39,252 nucleotides of DNA from assembly GCA_005799525.1 (NCBI GenBank), contig SYGN01000030.1, positions 1 to 39,252 of the forward strand. Reading direction: 5' to 3'. Positions 1 to 10,067 of the stretch are shown here, one piece after another (within the stretch, counting starts at the first letter, position 1; each line of letters starts with the position of its first letter). The translations under genes were made by a program, and so were the position numbers. This stretch comes from Opitutaceae bacterium. GTDB taxonomy: Bacteria > Verrucomicrobiota > Verrucomicrobiia > Opitutales > Opitutaceae. The notes under the pieces were generated by a model that was not told the DNA's origin, made no database searches, and worked only from the letters and a program-made list of their open reading frames with translations.

Positions 1-1191
1 CAGATCCTTGAAGCGTTGCGCAAGGATCGGGAGATCGGGTGACATAGTGAACTCTTCCGGTGGCGTGCGAAAGGTGGAGAACCGCTCGGCGTTGGCGAAG
101 CGGCCGGCGGGGACATTGATTTCGTGGAGCAGGTTGGCGCCGGCGGTATTGAAGCTGAGGTTGGTGCCTTGAACGAAGCCGTCGATCGGGGTCTGCGCGG
201 TATTGCCGCCCGCGACGGTGATGGGGTCGTTTTGGTAATGAAAAATGGTGTTCGGCGCGGAGAACGGCTGGTAGACAAAGTAGTTGGCGCCGCGGCGGTT
301 GATGCCCTGGGCGTTCGCGGTGGTGGGCAAGGTGGCGAGCGCGCGGGGGGCGTTGTAGGTCGTGCCATCCCAGCCGGAAAAGCGGTCGTTGATGAAGGTG
401 GACGCGGACTGGCGGGAGTTGTTGCCGTATTCGCCCTCGACGCGGAGTTCGGCATTGCGCCAGGGCTTCACCGTGGTCGTGAGGAAGGCGGCCTTGCGTT
501 TGTCGAAGTCCTTCATCCGCCAGCTGGACGCGTCGCCCCAGACTCCGGCCGCACGCACCGCAATTTTTTCGGAGAGGGGTTGATTGATGTCGAACGTGGA
601 GCGGTAGTTACGCCAGGAGCCGACGGCGAACTGGAATTGACGCGCGGGGCGATTGGTCTGTGCCCGTTTCGTGGTGGAAGAGCTGATACCGCCGAGCGAG
701 CCGTTGCCAAAGAGGACGGCGTTTGGTCCGCGGCCGAAATCGTAGCGTTCGAGGTTGTAGGAATCGCCGTTGTTGAACTGCGGGAAAAAATTTCTCTGGG
801 GACGTCCACCGCCGGCGCCGCGCACGGTATATTGAATCGGGTTGAAGAAAAAATTCTGCTGGCCGTTGTCCACCGATGCCGTGCTGGAGGTGGTCCATTC
901 GGCGGCGCTTTGCAGATCGGTGAGATTCAGGGCGTCGATAAAATCGCGCGTGATCACCGAGTAGGCGACCGGCGTGTCACGGAGGTCGCTGGCGAGGCGT
1001 CCGCCGGCGAGCGAACTCGCGGCAGCGAAGCCGGTGTCCTTGTCGGTGTTTACCTCGAAGGGTGAGAGCTGGATGGTCGCTTTGCTCTCCTTATCGGAGG
1101 AGGCAGGGGCGACGGCTTGGGCGTAGCCGAGTGGAGCGGCGGCTAAAGTGAGCGCGCAGAAAAGCGCACGGGTCTGGGCGGGTTGGGTCAT
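1..1191 (-). CDS. TonB-dependent outer-membrane receptor, N-terminal part (runs off window)
   Basis: Reading leftward from ATG at 1191, 397 codons stay open to the window edge, so the C-terminal barrel is missing. The product starts with a Sec signal peptide (about residues 1-25, ending GYAQA), then the stretch SPFEVNTDKDTGFAAAS followed by SLAGGRLASDLRDTPV, which is typical of verrucomicrobial TonB receptors. The plug domain follows (SVITRDFIDAL, YTVRGAGGG, YDFGRGPNAVLFGNGS LGG), then the first barrel strands. Receptors of this family import siderophores, vitamins or oligomers across the outer membrane; the substrate cannot be read from the sequence. The PhoD-like gene lies 193 bp upstream on the same strand without an obvious terminator between them, so co-transcription is possible. 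No convincing Shine-Dalgarno sequence precedes the ATG. Confidence 0.9.
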   Translation of the reverse strand, partial: MTQPAQTRALFCALTLAAAPLGYAQAVAPASSDKESKATIQLSPFEVNTDKDTGFAAASSLAGGRLASDLRDTPVAYSVITRDFIDALNLTDLQSAAEWTTSSTASVDNGQQNFFFNPIQYTVRGAGGGRPQRNFFPQFNNGDSYNLERYDFGRGPNAVLFGNGSLGGISSSTTKRAQTNRPARQFQFAVGSWRNYRSTFDINQPLSEKIAVRAAGVWGDASSWRMKDFDKRKAAFLTTTVKPWRNAELRVEGEYGNNSRQSASTFINDRFSGWDGTTYNAPRALATLPTTANAQGINRRGANYFVYQPFSAPNTIFHYQNDPITVAGGNTAQTPIDGFVQGTNLSFNTAGANLLHEINVPAGRFANAERFSTFRTPPEEFTMSPDLPILAQRFKDL

Positions 1192-1384
1192 GGTGTGGGG
1201 CCGCGCGGGATCACGCGGGTTGGGTGTTCGGACGTTACAAGTTTTCAGAGCGCGGACTAGTCCAAAATGAAGTGGACGAAACAAAGCCTACGAGGAGAGA
1301 GAGCGTTGGTGAATGGCCCGGCGATGTTTGCGGCCTTTCACGAGCGCGGACTCCAACTAGCCGGCGCGGGCGCAAAGTGGGAAA

Positions 1385-2863
1385 TTAACGGGCAACCTTG
1401 GTGTCGCTGAACGCCACCTTGCCCGCCGTATCATGCAGACGGAGGGTGAGCGCGGCGGGAGCCGTGGCGGTGGAGGCCGCTACCGAGCCGGAGAGGAAGC
1501 CGCCGAATTTGATGCGAAGGAAACGGTGTTCGGGGCGTGGGGTCTCCTCGCTCCAGCCGCCGGCATGCGAATCGGTCGCGGCGCCCACGCTCCACTCTTC
1601 GATTTTCGTGACGGCGTCGCGTGAGACATATTGCCAGTGGCGGTCGCCGGTGATGACGGTGAGATTGGGCTGGCGCGCGAGGAGGGTGCGGATCGTGGTG
1701 CCCTCGATCACGTAGCCCTTGTTCGCGTAGTTGTCGTCTTTGCTGGCGCGGTCGGGGCCGACCATGGGCGTGGGCGTGATCACGACGCGGAAGGTGGCGT
1801 CGGACGCGGCCAGGGTGCGCTCGAGCCAGGCGATCTGGGTCGCTCCGAGAATGGTGGGGGTCTGGGTGCGGTCGGCTTCGCTGGAACTCCGGTAGTCGCG
1901 GCCCTCGAGAAACCAGACTTGAAGGTGCCGGCCCCAGCGCAACGTGCGGTACGGTGGCTCGGACGGGGCCGTCTGCTCGCGGAAGACGCGCAAACCCTCG
2001 GCAAACGTGAGATCCGCTGAACGATCCCCGGGGTGCGAATCGTTGGTGAGCGTGTCGTGGTCGTCCTTCATGAAGAAACTCGCGACCTGCCGGTGGAAAT
2101 CGCGTAGCGTGGGGAAGCCATACATGCGCGCCCAGTGGTAGCGGGCGAGGTCGACATTGACGGCGTGGACGGGGCCGTGATCGTAGTAAACGGCGTCTCC
2201 GGTGTTGACCATAAAGTCGGGCTTCAAGGCGAGCATCGACGGGTAAATAGCAAAGCCATCGGGCCGGTCGCGGTCCTCGTATTGCTGGCAACTCATCACG
2301 GCGAACGTGGTGGTGGCATTGGAAGAGGCGAGGGGGGCGGTGACGAAGCAGCCGGTGGTCGTGCTCGTGACGCGCGCGTCGGCCCGCGGGCGATCCTCGA
2401 CGGCGACTTCGTAGCGGGTGCCGGGCGTGAGTTGTGTGAGAGCAAATGTAGCGGTGAAGTCTTGGTGCGAATCAACGTCGCGCCACGGGGTCTCGGTCCA
2501 TGTTGCGTTGGGTGCGCCGGTGGGGCGATAGCGGACGCGCGTTTGCCCGGGTGCTCCGATGGCGGCACCGCGGATTGAGCCGAGATCGGCGCCCGGAGGG
2601 AAAGTAACTGTGGGGCGCGCACGGGAGTAGGTGGCGTTGTCTTTGAGAGGAATTTCTTTCCCGGTGGTCCGATCAATGAGCTGGGTGGTGGGCAACGGAC
2701 CATCGTCGGCTGCGCGCTCGGCCTCGCGAGTAATGCGCGTCCACACGGTGATGGAGTGGGCGGTGGGCTCGGTGAGCTTGATGCCGGTGGCCTGGTGGGC
2801 GTGGGCCGCGGTGGAGAGGGCCGTGGCGAGCGAGAGGAGCACGAGGATGTGGGTGCGATTCAT
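1385..2863 (-). CDS. PhoD-like alkaline phosphatase / metallophosphoesterase, exported
   Basis: The 492-residue product starts with a signal peptide (MNRTHILVLLSLATALS to about TAAHA). An Fn3-like N-terminal domain (about 25-190) precedes a metallophosphatase domain with FAVMSCQQYED, NTGDAVYYD, KDDHDTLTND and, near the C-terminus, ITGDRHWQYVSRD. This is the PhoD arrangement of metal-binding Asp, His and Asn residues. PhoD enzymes are periplasmic or secreted phosphodiesterases/phosphomonoesterases that release phosphate. The frame is open 19 codons further upstream, but those residues are basic and not signal-like, so ATG at 2863 is preferred. It is transcribed toward the TonB receptor, which hints at phosphorus scavenging (inference). 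Substrate specificity is not determined. Confidence 0.88.
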   Translation of the reverse strand: MNRTHILVLLSLATALSTAAHAHQATGIKLTEPTAHSITVWTRITREAERAADDGPLPTTQLIDRTTGKEIPLKDNATYSRARPTVTFPPGADLGSIRGAAIGAPGQTRVRYRPTGAPNATWTETPWRDVDSHQDFTATFALTQLTPGTRYEVAVEDRPRADARVTSTTTGCFVTAPLASSNATTTFAVMSCQQYEDRDRPDGFAIYPSMLALKPDFMVNTGDAVYYDHGPVHAVNVDLARYHWARMYGFPTLRDFHRQVASFFMKDDHDTLTNDSHPGDRSADLTFAEGLRVFREQTAPSEPPYRTLRWGRHLQVWFLEGRDYRSSSEADRTQTPTILGATQIAWLERTLAASDATFRVVITPTPMVGPDRASKDDNYANKGYVIEGTTIRTLLARQPNLTVITGDRHWQYVSRDAVTKIEEWSVGAATDSHAGGWSEETPRPEHRFLRIKFGGFLSGSVAASTATAPAALTLRLHDTAGKVAFSDTKVAR

Positions 2864-3348
2864 GGTGAGGGGGAGGGAGCGTTGCAGGTAAAGCGCCGAC
2901 CGACCAGCGTGGCGAGCCACGGCATGGAACGGTCGAAGGCAGCGAGAGCAAGAGGGATGAAGCGGGGCGGCGCGAGGAATTGCCGGTGAAGTACGCGACT
3001 ATCGACCGCGTGGCGGGTGAAAAGGGGTGTGAAACGAGGGGGAAAAGAGGGGTTCGCACAGATGGAGCCGGTCGAGGAAGGCGCCGACCGCAGTGTGATG
3101 GGGGAGGAGACCGGGGCAGATTTCGCCGCCTGCGGGGAGTGCGGCGAGGCCTTGGGCAACGCGGTGGGGTTCGGGCGACGGGATGGGTCCTTGGATCCTC
3201 GAATGTACTGTGCGCGTCTTGAGGTGAGGGGTAGATTACGGGCAAGATGCGAGCGGGAAGGGGAGACAGGATTTGTTGGGATCGGACAAAACCCTTGACT
3301 CTCCGGCGGGCGTTTGAGTCTTTGGCCGACTTAAATCCATTTTCGACT
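2864..3348. other. Intergenic region between divergent phoD-like gene and rpsT
   Basis: This 485-bp stretch separates two divergently transcribed genes and should hold both promoters. Several open frames cross it on both strands, but none has a recognisable domain or start signal. TTGACT at 3295-3300 could be a -35 box for rpsT, but no good -10 hexamer lies at the right distance. No RNA gene was recognised. Confidence 0.5.
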
Positions 3349-3609
3349 ATGGCCAACACTAAATCTGCCATCAAAGCAGCGCGCAAATCAGCCCGTCTCC
3401 AAACCCGCAATCAAGGCGCCAAGACCCGCCTGAAGACGCTTCACAAGAAGCTCAATGCGGCCGTCACCTCCAAGGATGCCACCGCCAGTAAGGCAGCGGC
3501 CGTGGCCTACACCTCAGCGATGGATAAGGCCGTCAAGTCGGGCGTCGTTCACAAGAACGCCGCTTCCCGCGCCAAGGCCAAGATCGCGAAAATCGTCTTC
3601 GCGAAGTAA
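3349..3609 (+). CDS. rpsT: 30S ribosomal protein bS20
   Basis: The 86-residue basic protein begins MANTKSAIKAARKSARLQ and continues with repeated Lys/Arg/Ala helices (TRLKTLHKKLNAAV, AMDKAVKSGVVHKNAASRAK). That is the bS20 signature and normal length. bS20 binds the 5' domain of 16S rRNA in the small subunit. The frame is open upstream of 3349, but the ATG at MANTKS matches the family start exactly. It is a single-gene unit: a 485-bp gap precedes it and a Rho-independent terminator follows 33 bp after the stop. The start has no clear Shine-Dalgarno sequence. Confidence 0.97.
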   Translation: MANTKSAIKAARKSARLQTRNQGAKTRLKTLHKKLNAAVTSKDATASKAAAVAYTSAMDKAVKSGVVHKNAASRAKAKIAKIVFAK

Positions 3610-3642
3610 GCCGATCAACCGGTCAGGATTTTTTCCGGCGCA

Positions 3643-3673
3643 CCCCGCACTCACCGAGTGGCGGGGTTTTTTT
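3643..3673 (+). terminator. Rho-independent terminator of rpsT
   Basis: CCCCG-CACTC pairs with GAGTG-CGGGG around an ACC loop, with one bulged G, and is followed by seven T (3667-3673). Confidence 0.85.
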
Positions 3674-3780
3674 GTTTTAATGGGGAGGAAGGGGGCTGGC
3701 GCGAAACCTGATGGTCTGATGCGGGGAGGAGGCGGACGCTGCTTGCGGGCTCGGCCTGCGGGCTCCCATGATCGCAACGC

Positions 3781-6600
3781 GTGGATTTTCCTGCCCATAA
3801 CACTCCGATCACCCGGCATTTCCTCTCATGGGAACGTCCGCTATTGGCGCAAGCGGTCGAGTGGCTGGCGGCGGGTTGGGGCGGCGAGACTCCGCTCGAT
3901 CTGGCGAATCGGTTGGTGGTGGTGCCGACGCGGCAAGCGGGTCGGCGGCTGCGCGAGGCGCTGGCCGAACACGCGAGCCGCCGAGGGCAGGCGGTGTTTC
4001 CGCCGCGCGTAGTGATGCCTGATGCCCTGCTGACCCACGGTTTGCCGACGGGCGCGGCGGCGCGGATCGAATCGCTGCTCGCTTGGGTGGCAGTATTGCG
4101 GGAAGTGGATTTGGCCGGTTGCCGGGACGTGTTTCCCGTCGATCCACCGGAGCGCAATGCGGCTTGGGCGCTCGCGCTCGGCGCGGAATTTGGGCGGCTG
4201 CAAGTGGCGTTGGGCGAGGGCGGCTTGCGGATGGCGGACGTCGTCGGACGGGTGGGCACGGAATGTCCCGAAACGGAGCGCTGGCGTCAGCTCGGCGCGT
4301 TGGAGCGTCGCTACGACGAAAAACTGGCGGGGATTGGGCGGTGCGACGAGAAAGCGGTACGGATCGCGGCGGCCGGCGATCCGATTTTGCCGGCGGGAGT
4401 GGAGAAAATTGTGGTGCTGGGGACGCCCGATCCGTTGCCCTTGGCGCTGCGCGCGCTGGCGGCGCATGCAGGGAAGGGAGTGCCGGTGGACGTGGTGGTG
4501 TACGCGCCGGCAGAGGAGTCAGAAAACTTCGATGGCTGGGGACGGCCGGTGGTGGCGCGGTGGGAGCGGCGATTGATCACGTTGCGCTGCTTTGAGCAGC
4601 GGGTACGGGTCTGCGCCAATCCGGCGGCCCAAGCGGAGCACCTGGTGACGGCGGCGCGGAGCTACGCCCGAGCGGAAGGCGTGCTCGGTGTTGGCGTCGC
4701 GGATACGGAAGTGCTGCCCCTCGCGGAGCGAGCCCTAGCGCGTGCGGGGATCGTGGCCTTCAATCCCGAAGGTAAGGCGCGAGCGCAGGACGGATTGCAC
4801 GCGCTCTTGGTGGCTTTGGCGGAGTGGGCGGCCCTGCCGAGTTTCGAGGCAGGGGCAGCGGTGCTGCGCTGTCCGGATGTGCTCGCATGGTTGCGGACGC
4901 GGGCGGCGGGGAGATTTTCGGCCGCAGACATGTTGCAGGAACTCGATTCATTACGGGCCAAGCATCTGCCGCCGACGCTTGCTGCGGCGCGGTTGCACGC
5001 GGATAGTTTTCCGGTGGCGACGGTCGGGCTGGCCGCGCTGGGGGAATTGCGTGCCGTGCTGACGACCGGGACGTTTCCGGACAATGCGGCGGCGGCGTTG
5101 GCGATGATTTTCGGGGCGCGGCGGATTGATCCGGGCGCGGCGCTCGCGGAATCGGCGGTGGCATGGACGGCGACATTGCGCGAGGCGGGACGGGCGCTGG
5201 CCGGTTGGGGCGGTGCGGAGCTAACGCTCGCGGAACGGTGGGCCGTGGCACTCGGGGCGTTTGCGGCGGAGGTGAGGACGGCAGAACGACCGGCGGGTGC
5301 GCTCGATTTGCTCGGCTGGCTGGAGCTATTGTGGGAGGACGCGCCGCATCTTGTGGTGGCCGGGGTCAACGATGGGAACGTGCCCGAGGCGACCGTGGGC
5401 GACGTGTTTTTGCCGGAGGCGTTGCGTGTCAGCCTCGGGCTCAACACCAATGCGGAGCGGTTTGCCCGGGATGCGTATCTGCTGACCGCGCTGGCGGCGT
5501 GGCGGCATGGCGACACGGGACGCATTGACGTGTTGCTGGGGAAAACCTCGAACGCGGGCGATCCGCTGCGGCCTTCGCGGCTGCTGTTGCGCTGCGCCGA
5601 GGCGGAGCTGCCGCAGAGGGTGGAGCAGCTGTTTCGCAAAGTGGAGGCGTCGCGCCCCAATCTGCCGTGGGCGCGGGCCTGGCCGATGCGGCCCCGGGTG
5701 GTCGCGTCACCGAAGAAAATATCCGTGACGGCGCTGCGGGACTGGTTGGCGTGCCCGTTGCGATTTTATCTGCGGCATGGACTGCGCATGGCGCGGGTCG
5801 ATCCGGCCAAGGATGAACTCGATGCGGGCGACTTCGGGACCCTCGTGCACTCAGCATTGCAGCAGCTTGGCGAAAGCGAGGCGATGCAGGATTGCGTCGA
5901 CGCGGACCGGATACGGGAATTTTTACTGGAGCAATTCGAACGCGTGGCGCGTTTGCGCTACGGGACGGAGCTGACGCTGCCACTTGTGGTGCAGTTGGAG
6001 TCGGCGCGGCAACGTCTGCGCGCGACGGCGGAGGTGGAGGCCCGCGAGCGTGCCGACGGTTGGCGCACGGTGGAGGTCGAGTGGAAATTTTCGTTTCCGC
6101 TCGGTGGGCTGACGATCAGTGGAAAGATCGACCGAATCGACCGGCACGTGGATGGGCGCGTGCGCGTGCTCGACTACAAGACGGGCGATACGGTGGTGGA
6201 GCCGGACGAGGCGCACGGGCGTGCGGTGCGCCCCGAGGATGACGGGCGGCCGGAGTGGATGCGTTGGGCGGACGCGGAAGGAAAAATCCGCGTGTGGAAG
6301 GATCTGCAGCTGCCGATGTATCGGCGGGCAGTCGCGGCCGCGTGGGGTGACGCAGTGTCGTGCGGCTATTTTAACCTGCCGAAGGCGGCGGGTGGGACGG
6401 CGGTCATGATGTGGGCGGGATTTTCCCGGGAGCTCCAAGCCTCGGCGGAGCGCTGCGCGGAGGGCGTGGCGACGGCGGTGGTGGCGGGAGAATTTTGGCC
6501 GCCCCGCGAAATCTTCGGTCGCGAGGCTGACTGGGATGAGTTTGCGGAGCTGTTTCACCAAGGCGTCGCGGCGAGTGTGGCGCGGGAGGGCAGCGCATGA
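3781..6600 (+). CDS. addB: AddB-like helicase-nuclease subunit (PD-(D/E)XK nuclease family)
   Basis: The 939-residue product has a helicase-like N-terminal part without a Walker A motif (LVVVPTRQAGRRLREAL near residue 40) and a middle region with VVAGVNDGNVPEA and ERFARDAYLLTAL, as in AddB/RecC-type proteins. The C-terminal nuclease domain has all motifs: GTLVH (His690), KIDRID (Asp784), VLDYKTG (Asp798, Lys800) and DLQLPMY (Gln843, Tyr847). With AddA it should resect double-strand breaks for RecA-dependent repair. Cys658 corresponds to the first cysteine of the AddB iron-sulfur staple, but the later C..C.....C cluster is absent. The start is taken as GTG 3781, which is uncertain because no ribosome site is visible. 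The stop overlaps the start of the next gene by 4 bp. Confidence 0.85.
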   Translation: MDFPAHNTPITRHFLSWERPLLAQAVEWLAAGWGGETPLDLANRLVVVPTRQAGRRLREALAEHASRRGQAVFPPRVVMPDALLTHGLPTGAAARIESLLAWVAVLREVDLAGCRDVFPVDPPERNAAWALALGAEFGRLQVALGEGGLRMADVVGRVGTECPETERWRQLGALERRYDEKLAGIGRCDEKAVRIAAAGDPILPAGVEKIVVLGTPDPLPLALRALAAHAGKGVPVDVVVYAPAEESENFDGWGRPVVARWERRLITLRCFEQRVRVCANPAAQAEHLVTAARSYARAEGVLGVGVADTEVLPLAERALARAGIVAFNPEGKARAQDGLHALLVALAEWAALPSFEAGAAVLRCPDVLAWLRTRAAGRFSAADMLQELDSLRAKHLPPTLAAARLHADSFPVATVGLAALGELRAVLTTGTFPDNAAAALAMIFGARRIDPGAALAESAVAWTATLREAGRALAGWGGAELTLAERWAVALGAFAAEVRTAERPAGALDLLGWLELLWEDAPHLVVAGVNDGNVPEATVGDVFLPEALRVSLGLNTNAERFARDAYLLTALAAWRHGDTGRIDVLLGKTSNAGDPLRPSRLLLRCAEAELPQRVEQLFRKVEASRPNLPWARAWPMRPRVVASPKKISVTALRDWLACPLRFYLRHGLRMARVDPAKDELDAGDFGTLVHSALQQLGESEAMQDCVDADRIREFLLEQFERVARLRYGTELTLPLVVQLESARQRLRATAEVEARERADGWRTVEVEWKFSFPLGGLTISGKIDRIDRHVDGRVRVLDYKTGDTVVEPDEAHGRAVRPEDDGRPEWMRWADAEGKIRVWKDLQLPMYRRAVAAAWGDAVSCGYFNLPKAAGGTAVMMWAGFSRELQASAERCAEGVATAVVAGEFWPPREIFGREADWDEFAELFHQGVAASVAREGSA

Positions 6601-9600
6601 GTTTGCTAAAACATGAGATGATTTTGGCGTCGGCCGGCTCGGGGAAAACCTATGCGTTGACGAACCGCTTCGTGCAGCTGCTGGCGGGAGGAGCGCCGCC
6701 GGAGCGGATCGTGGCGCTGACGTTTACGCGGAAGGCGGCGGGGGAGTTTTTCGACGAAATCCTCAAGAAGCTGGCGCGGGCAGCGGCGTCGGAAGACGCG
6801 GCGTATAAGCTGGCGCATGACGTGCACGCGCCGGCGTTGACGACGGCGGATTTTTTGCGGCTGCTGCGGGCTGTCGTGGAGGCGATGCCGCGGTTGAGTC
6901 TCGGGACGCTGGACGGATTTTTCGCGCGCGTGGTGCGGAGCTTTCCCTTCGAGCTTGGGTTGACGGGGGAGTTTCAAATCATGGAAGAGGCGGCGGCGCG
7001 ACGGGAACGGCGGCGGGTGCTGCGGCGGATGTTTGCAGCGGCGGGCGAGCCGGACGCGGCGCAGCGGGAATTCATCGAGGCGTTCAAGCGCGCGACGTTC
7101 GGCCTGGAAGAGAAACGACTCGCGCGGTTGCTCGACGAGTTCTTGGACGCGCACGGGCATACTTTCTTGGCGGCGCCGGAGGCGTCGCGTTGGGGACAGG
7201 CAGGGGTGATCTGGCCGGACGGATGCCCGGGCCTCGCCGCCGCCGGACGGCGCGTACCGGCAGCGGCAGAACTGCACGCGGCGTTGCCGTGGGAGGCGTT
7301 AAACGAAAAACAACGCGCACGTTTGCAGGATTTTTTTACGACGCTGCCGGTGTGGTCACCGGGTGCGCCCCTCCCGGGCCCGGTAAAATATTTGGTGGGA
7401 AATAGCCTCAAGATATGGGACGAGCTCAACTCCGGTGCCGAGGGCGTAGAGCTGATGATCGAGCGGAAAAAAGTGACGCTGGAGGCGCGGGCGCGGACCG
7501 CGTTGGTCGACCTGGTCGCCGGGATCGCGGGTGCTGAACTCGGGGGGAGTCTGGAGCGGACGCGCGGCCTGTTTGCCGTCTTGCGCGGCTACGAGGTCAA
7601 TTATCACGAGGCGGTGCGGCGCGCGGGGCGGCTGACGTTTGCGGATGTGCTGCGTCTGTTGTTGCCCGGCACCGACGGGCAGGTGCCGGTGTTGTCGAGC
7701 GGAGCCGAGGGCGACGCGCGGCTGTTGATCGACTGGCGGCTCGACGCGAAGTTTGACCACTGGTTGCTGGACGAATTTCAGGACACGAGTTACGCGCAGT
7801 GGAGTGTATTGAAGAATCTGATAGACGAGGCGGTGCAGGACCCGGAAGGGCGGCGCAGTTTGTTTTATGTGGGCGACGTGAAGCAGGCGATTTTTGCTTG
7901 GCGGGGCGGGGATCCGCGGTTGTTTCGCGAAATCTTCGACCGCTACAACACCGCGGCACCCGGGACCATCCACGAAGGACGGTTGGATGCATCGTATCGC
8001 TCGGGGCCGGCGGTGATCGCGATGGTGAATCGGATATTTGGTGACGTCCCGGCGCTGGCGGCGGGCGTCCCGCCGGCGGCATCCGCAGCGTGGGCGCGCG
8101 AGTGGCGGGCGCATGTCAGCGCGAAGCCGGAGCTCGGGGGCTGGGCGGAATTGCGTCACGCGGATGACGAGGCCGGGCGCTTTGCGGAGACGTTGAACAT
8201 TTTGCGGGAGACCCAGGCATTGGCACGCGGGCTGGAAGTCGCGGTGTTGGTACGCAGCAATCAGACGGCGGCGGCGCTCGCGGAATTTTTGCGCCGCGAG
8301 GGACCGATCCCAGCGGCAGCAGAGAGCGACCTGCACGTGGCGATGGACAATCCGCTGACGGCTGCGCTGCTGGCGTTGCTGCGGGCCGCGGCGCATCCTG
8401 GGGACACGCTCGCGCAGGAGCACGTGAACATGACGCCGCTCGGTGCGTGCTTGCACGAGGCCGGGATCGGGAGCGGCGAGGCGTTGACCGCGCACGTGCT
8501 CGGGCAGATCCACGAGCACGGGTTTGCGGGGACGATCGAGGTGTGGTTACGAACGCTCGGACCAGCCATCGACGGTGATGGGTTTAGCGCCGAGCGCGGG
8601 CGGCTGTTGGTGGGAGCGGCGGCGGAGTTTGACGAGAGTGGGAGCCGTGATGTCGCGGAGTTTCTGGAGTTCGCGGAACGTTTTACGGTGCGAGATACCG
8701 AAGCGGCGGGCGTGGTGCGGGTGATGACGATTCACAAGGCGAAGGGATTGGGTTTCGACCTCGTGATTCTGCCGGACCTCGAGGGTACGACGCTCGCGGC
8801 GGCGCGCGAGGGATTGGCGGTACAGCATGCGGCCGACCGGTCGGTGGAATGGGTATTGGCGAAGCCGATGAAGCTATTTGTGGAGCATGACCCCGTCCTC
8901 GCGGCGCATTTGGCGGCGAGCGAAGCGGACGCGGCTTATGAGAGCCTGTGTCTGCTCTACGTGGCGCTCACACGCGCGAAGCGGGCGATGTATGTGATCA
9001 CTGGACACGTTGGCGCGAAGTCCACGTCGCGGAATTTTCCATGGCTTCTGCGCGAAGTGTTGGGGGAAGTTTGGCACGAAGGAGAGGCGCGTTGGTTTGA
9101 AGCGGTCGAACTGACCGCGGCGGAGGCCTCGCGCGAAGAGCGGAGCCGGGAGGCGGCGAACGAGTCCCCGATCGCTGAAGGCGGAGTGGATGAGCACACG
9201 GTGCAGCGGGTGGTGCGGCGGCCGGCTCGCACGCCCTCGGCGCTGAAGACGGGGGAGGTGAACGGCGCGGCGTTGTTCGCGCTCGCGCGCGGCGGTAGCG
9301 CGGTGGAGTTTGGCTCGGCCGTGCATGCGATGTTTGCGGAGATCGAATGGTGGGACCTGAACAGTGGCGGGGAGGGCGCGAAAAAAACAATAGCGACGCT
9401 GGAAGAGTCCGGTGAAGCGGGAGCGGAGGCGGCGGGTTGCCTGCGCGCGGCCGCGCTGGCGGGTGTTTGGGCACGACCGAGCGGCGCGGTGGGCGCGGCC
9501 GTGTGGCGAGAGCGGGCGTTTGAGGTCGTGCTCGAGGGTGCCTGGGTGACCGGGGTGTTTGATCGTGTGATCGTCGAATGCGACGCCGAGGCGCGTCCGG

Positions 9601-9797
9601 TGCGGGCGACGGTGTTTGATTTCAAAACGGATCGAGTGGGGCCTGACGACGATTTAGCGACGTCGGCGCAACGCCACGCGGGGCAGCTGGCGGTTTATGG
9701 GCGCGTGGTGGCGATGCTCACGGGGATTTCCACGGCGCGGGTCACGTGCCAGGTGGTTTTTACACGTGTGCGCCGACGCGTGGAGGTGGGTTTTTGA
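6597..9797 (+). CDS. addA: AddA-like UvrD-type helicase-nuclease subunit
   Basis: The 1066-residue product is a superfamily 1A helicase with Walker A ASAGSGKT (11-18), motif Ia ([12 protein letters not shown]), motif [10 protein letters not shown] (Asp392, Glu393), [13 protein letters not shown] (motif III), SYRSGP, motif [12 protein letters not shown] (His713) and motif [11 protein letters not shown] (about 788). A RecB-type nuclease domain ends the protein: GSAVH (His910), FDRVI (Asp989), FDFKTD (Asp1008, Lys1010) and QLAVY (about 1030-1034). All catalytic residues needed for ATP-driven unwinding and DNA cleavage appear present. ATGA overlap with the addB-like gene indicates translational coupling. 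With both subunits carrying an intact nuclease motif set, the pair fits AddAB better than RecBCD. Confidence 0.92.
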   Translation: MSLLKHEMILASAGSGKTYALTNRFVQLLAGGAPPERIVALTFTRKAAGEFFDEILKKLARAAASEDAAYKLAHDVHAPALTTADFLRLLRAVVEAMPRLSLGTLDGFFARVVRSFPFELGLTGEFQIMEEAAARRERRRVLRRMFAAAGEPDAAQREFIEAFKRATFGLEEKRLARLLDEFLDAHGHTFLAAPEASRWGQAGVIWPDGCPGLAAAGRRVPAAAELHAALPWEALNEKQRARLQDFFTTLPVWSPGAPLPGPVKYLVGNSLKIWDELNSGAEGVELMIERKKVTLEARARTALVDLVAGIAGAELGGSLERTRGLFAVLRGYEVNYHEAVRRAGRLTFADVLRLLLPGTDGQVPVLSSGAEGDARLLIDWRLDAKFDHWLLDEFQDTSYAQWSVLKNLIDEAVQDPEGRRSLFYVGDVKQAIFAWRGGDPRLFREIFDRYNTAAPGTIHEGRLDASYRSGPAVIAMVNRIFGDVPALAAGVPPAASAAWAREWRAHVSAKPELGGWAELRHADDEAGRFAETLNILRETQALARGLEVAVLVRSNQTAAALAEFLRREGPIPAAAESDLHVAMDNPLTAALLALLRAAAHPGDTLAQEHVNMTPLGACLHEAGIGSGEALTAHVLGQIHEHGFAGTIEVWLRTLGPAIDGDGFSAERGRLLVGAAAEFDESGSRDVAEFLEFAERFTVRDTEAAGVVRVMTIHKAKGLGFDLVILPDLEGTTLAAAREGLAVQHAADRSVEWVLAKPMKLFVEHDPVLAAHLAASEADAAYESLCLLYVALTRAKRAMYVITGHVGAKSTSRNFPWLLREVLGEVWHEGEARWFEAVELTAAEASREERSREAANESPIAEGGVDEHTVQRVVRRPARTPSALKTGEVNGAALFALARGGSAVEFGSAVHAMFAEIEWWDLNSGGEGAKKTIATLEESGEAGAEAAGCLRAAALAGVWARPSGAVGAAVWRERAFEVVLEGAWVTGVFDRVIVECDAEARPVRATVFDFKTDRVGPDDDLATSAQRHAGQLAVYGRVVAMLTGISTARVTCQVVFTRVRRRVEVGF

Positions 9798-9881
9798 CGG
9801 GGAAAACACGGGCAAAAGCATCGGTGAAAAATTCGGGCTGGACAGCGCGGTGCGCGCGCCGCACGTTTACCGTTTCCATTT

Positions 9882-9983
9882 ATGGGCAATCTCAAAAAGA
9901 AACGTCGTCTGAAGATGAACAAGCACAAGCGCCGCAAACGCTTGAAGTCGCATCGGCATAAGAAGCGTTCGTGGCAACAGTAA
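9882..9983 (+). CDS. bS22/AURKAIP1-COX24-like small ribosomal protein (33 aa)
   Basis: ATG at 9882 opens a 33-codon frame. The product starts [20 protein letters not shown] and ends [13 protein letters not shown], so about two thirds of it is Lys, Arg or His. It matches the AURKAIP1/COX24 domain pattern MG...KKRR..M.KHKRRK.LK..RHKK, known as bS22 in actinobacteria and mS38 in mitochondria, where it binds rRNA near the decoding region of the small subunit. It begins 84 bp after the addA-like stop, so it may be co-transcribed, and a strong terminator follows 58 bp downstream. The length is normal for the bacterial members. Such genes are often missed because they are so short. Confidence 0.85.
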   Translation: MGNLKKKRRLKMNKHKRRKRLKSHRHKKRSWQQ

Positions 9984-10041
9984 GTCGCGCGTTTCCGCGC
10001 AACCCTGCCGTCTTCGTTGACCGCGTCTCATCGTCCGCCAA

Positions 10042-10067
10042 CCCGTCGCATGTAGCGACGGGTTTTT
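10042..10067 (+). terminator. Rho-independent terminator after the bS22-like gene
   Basis: A perfect 8-bp stem CCCGTCGC/GCGACGGG with loop ATGTA is followed by TTTTT (10063-10067). It closes the addB-addA-bS22 unit. Confidence 0.92.

Noticed and set aside
124-1065. Open frame of 313 codons on the plus strand
   Set aside because: It is antisense to the TonB receptor, whose motifs are clear on the minus strand.
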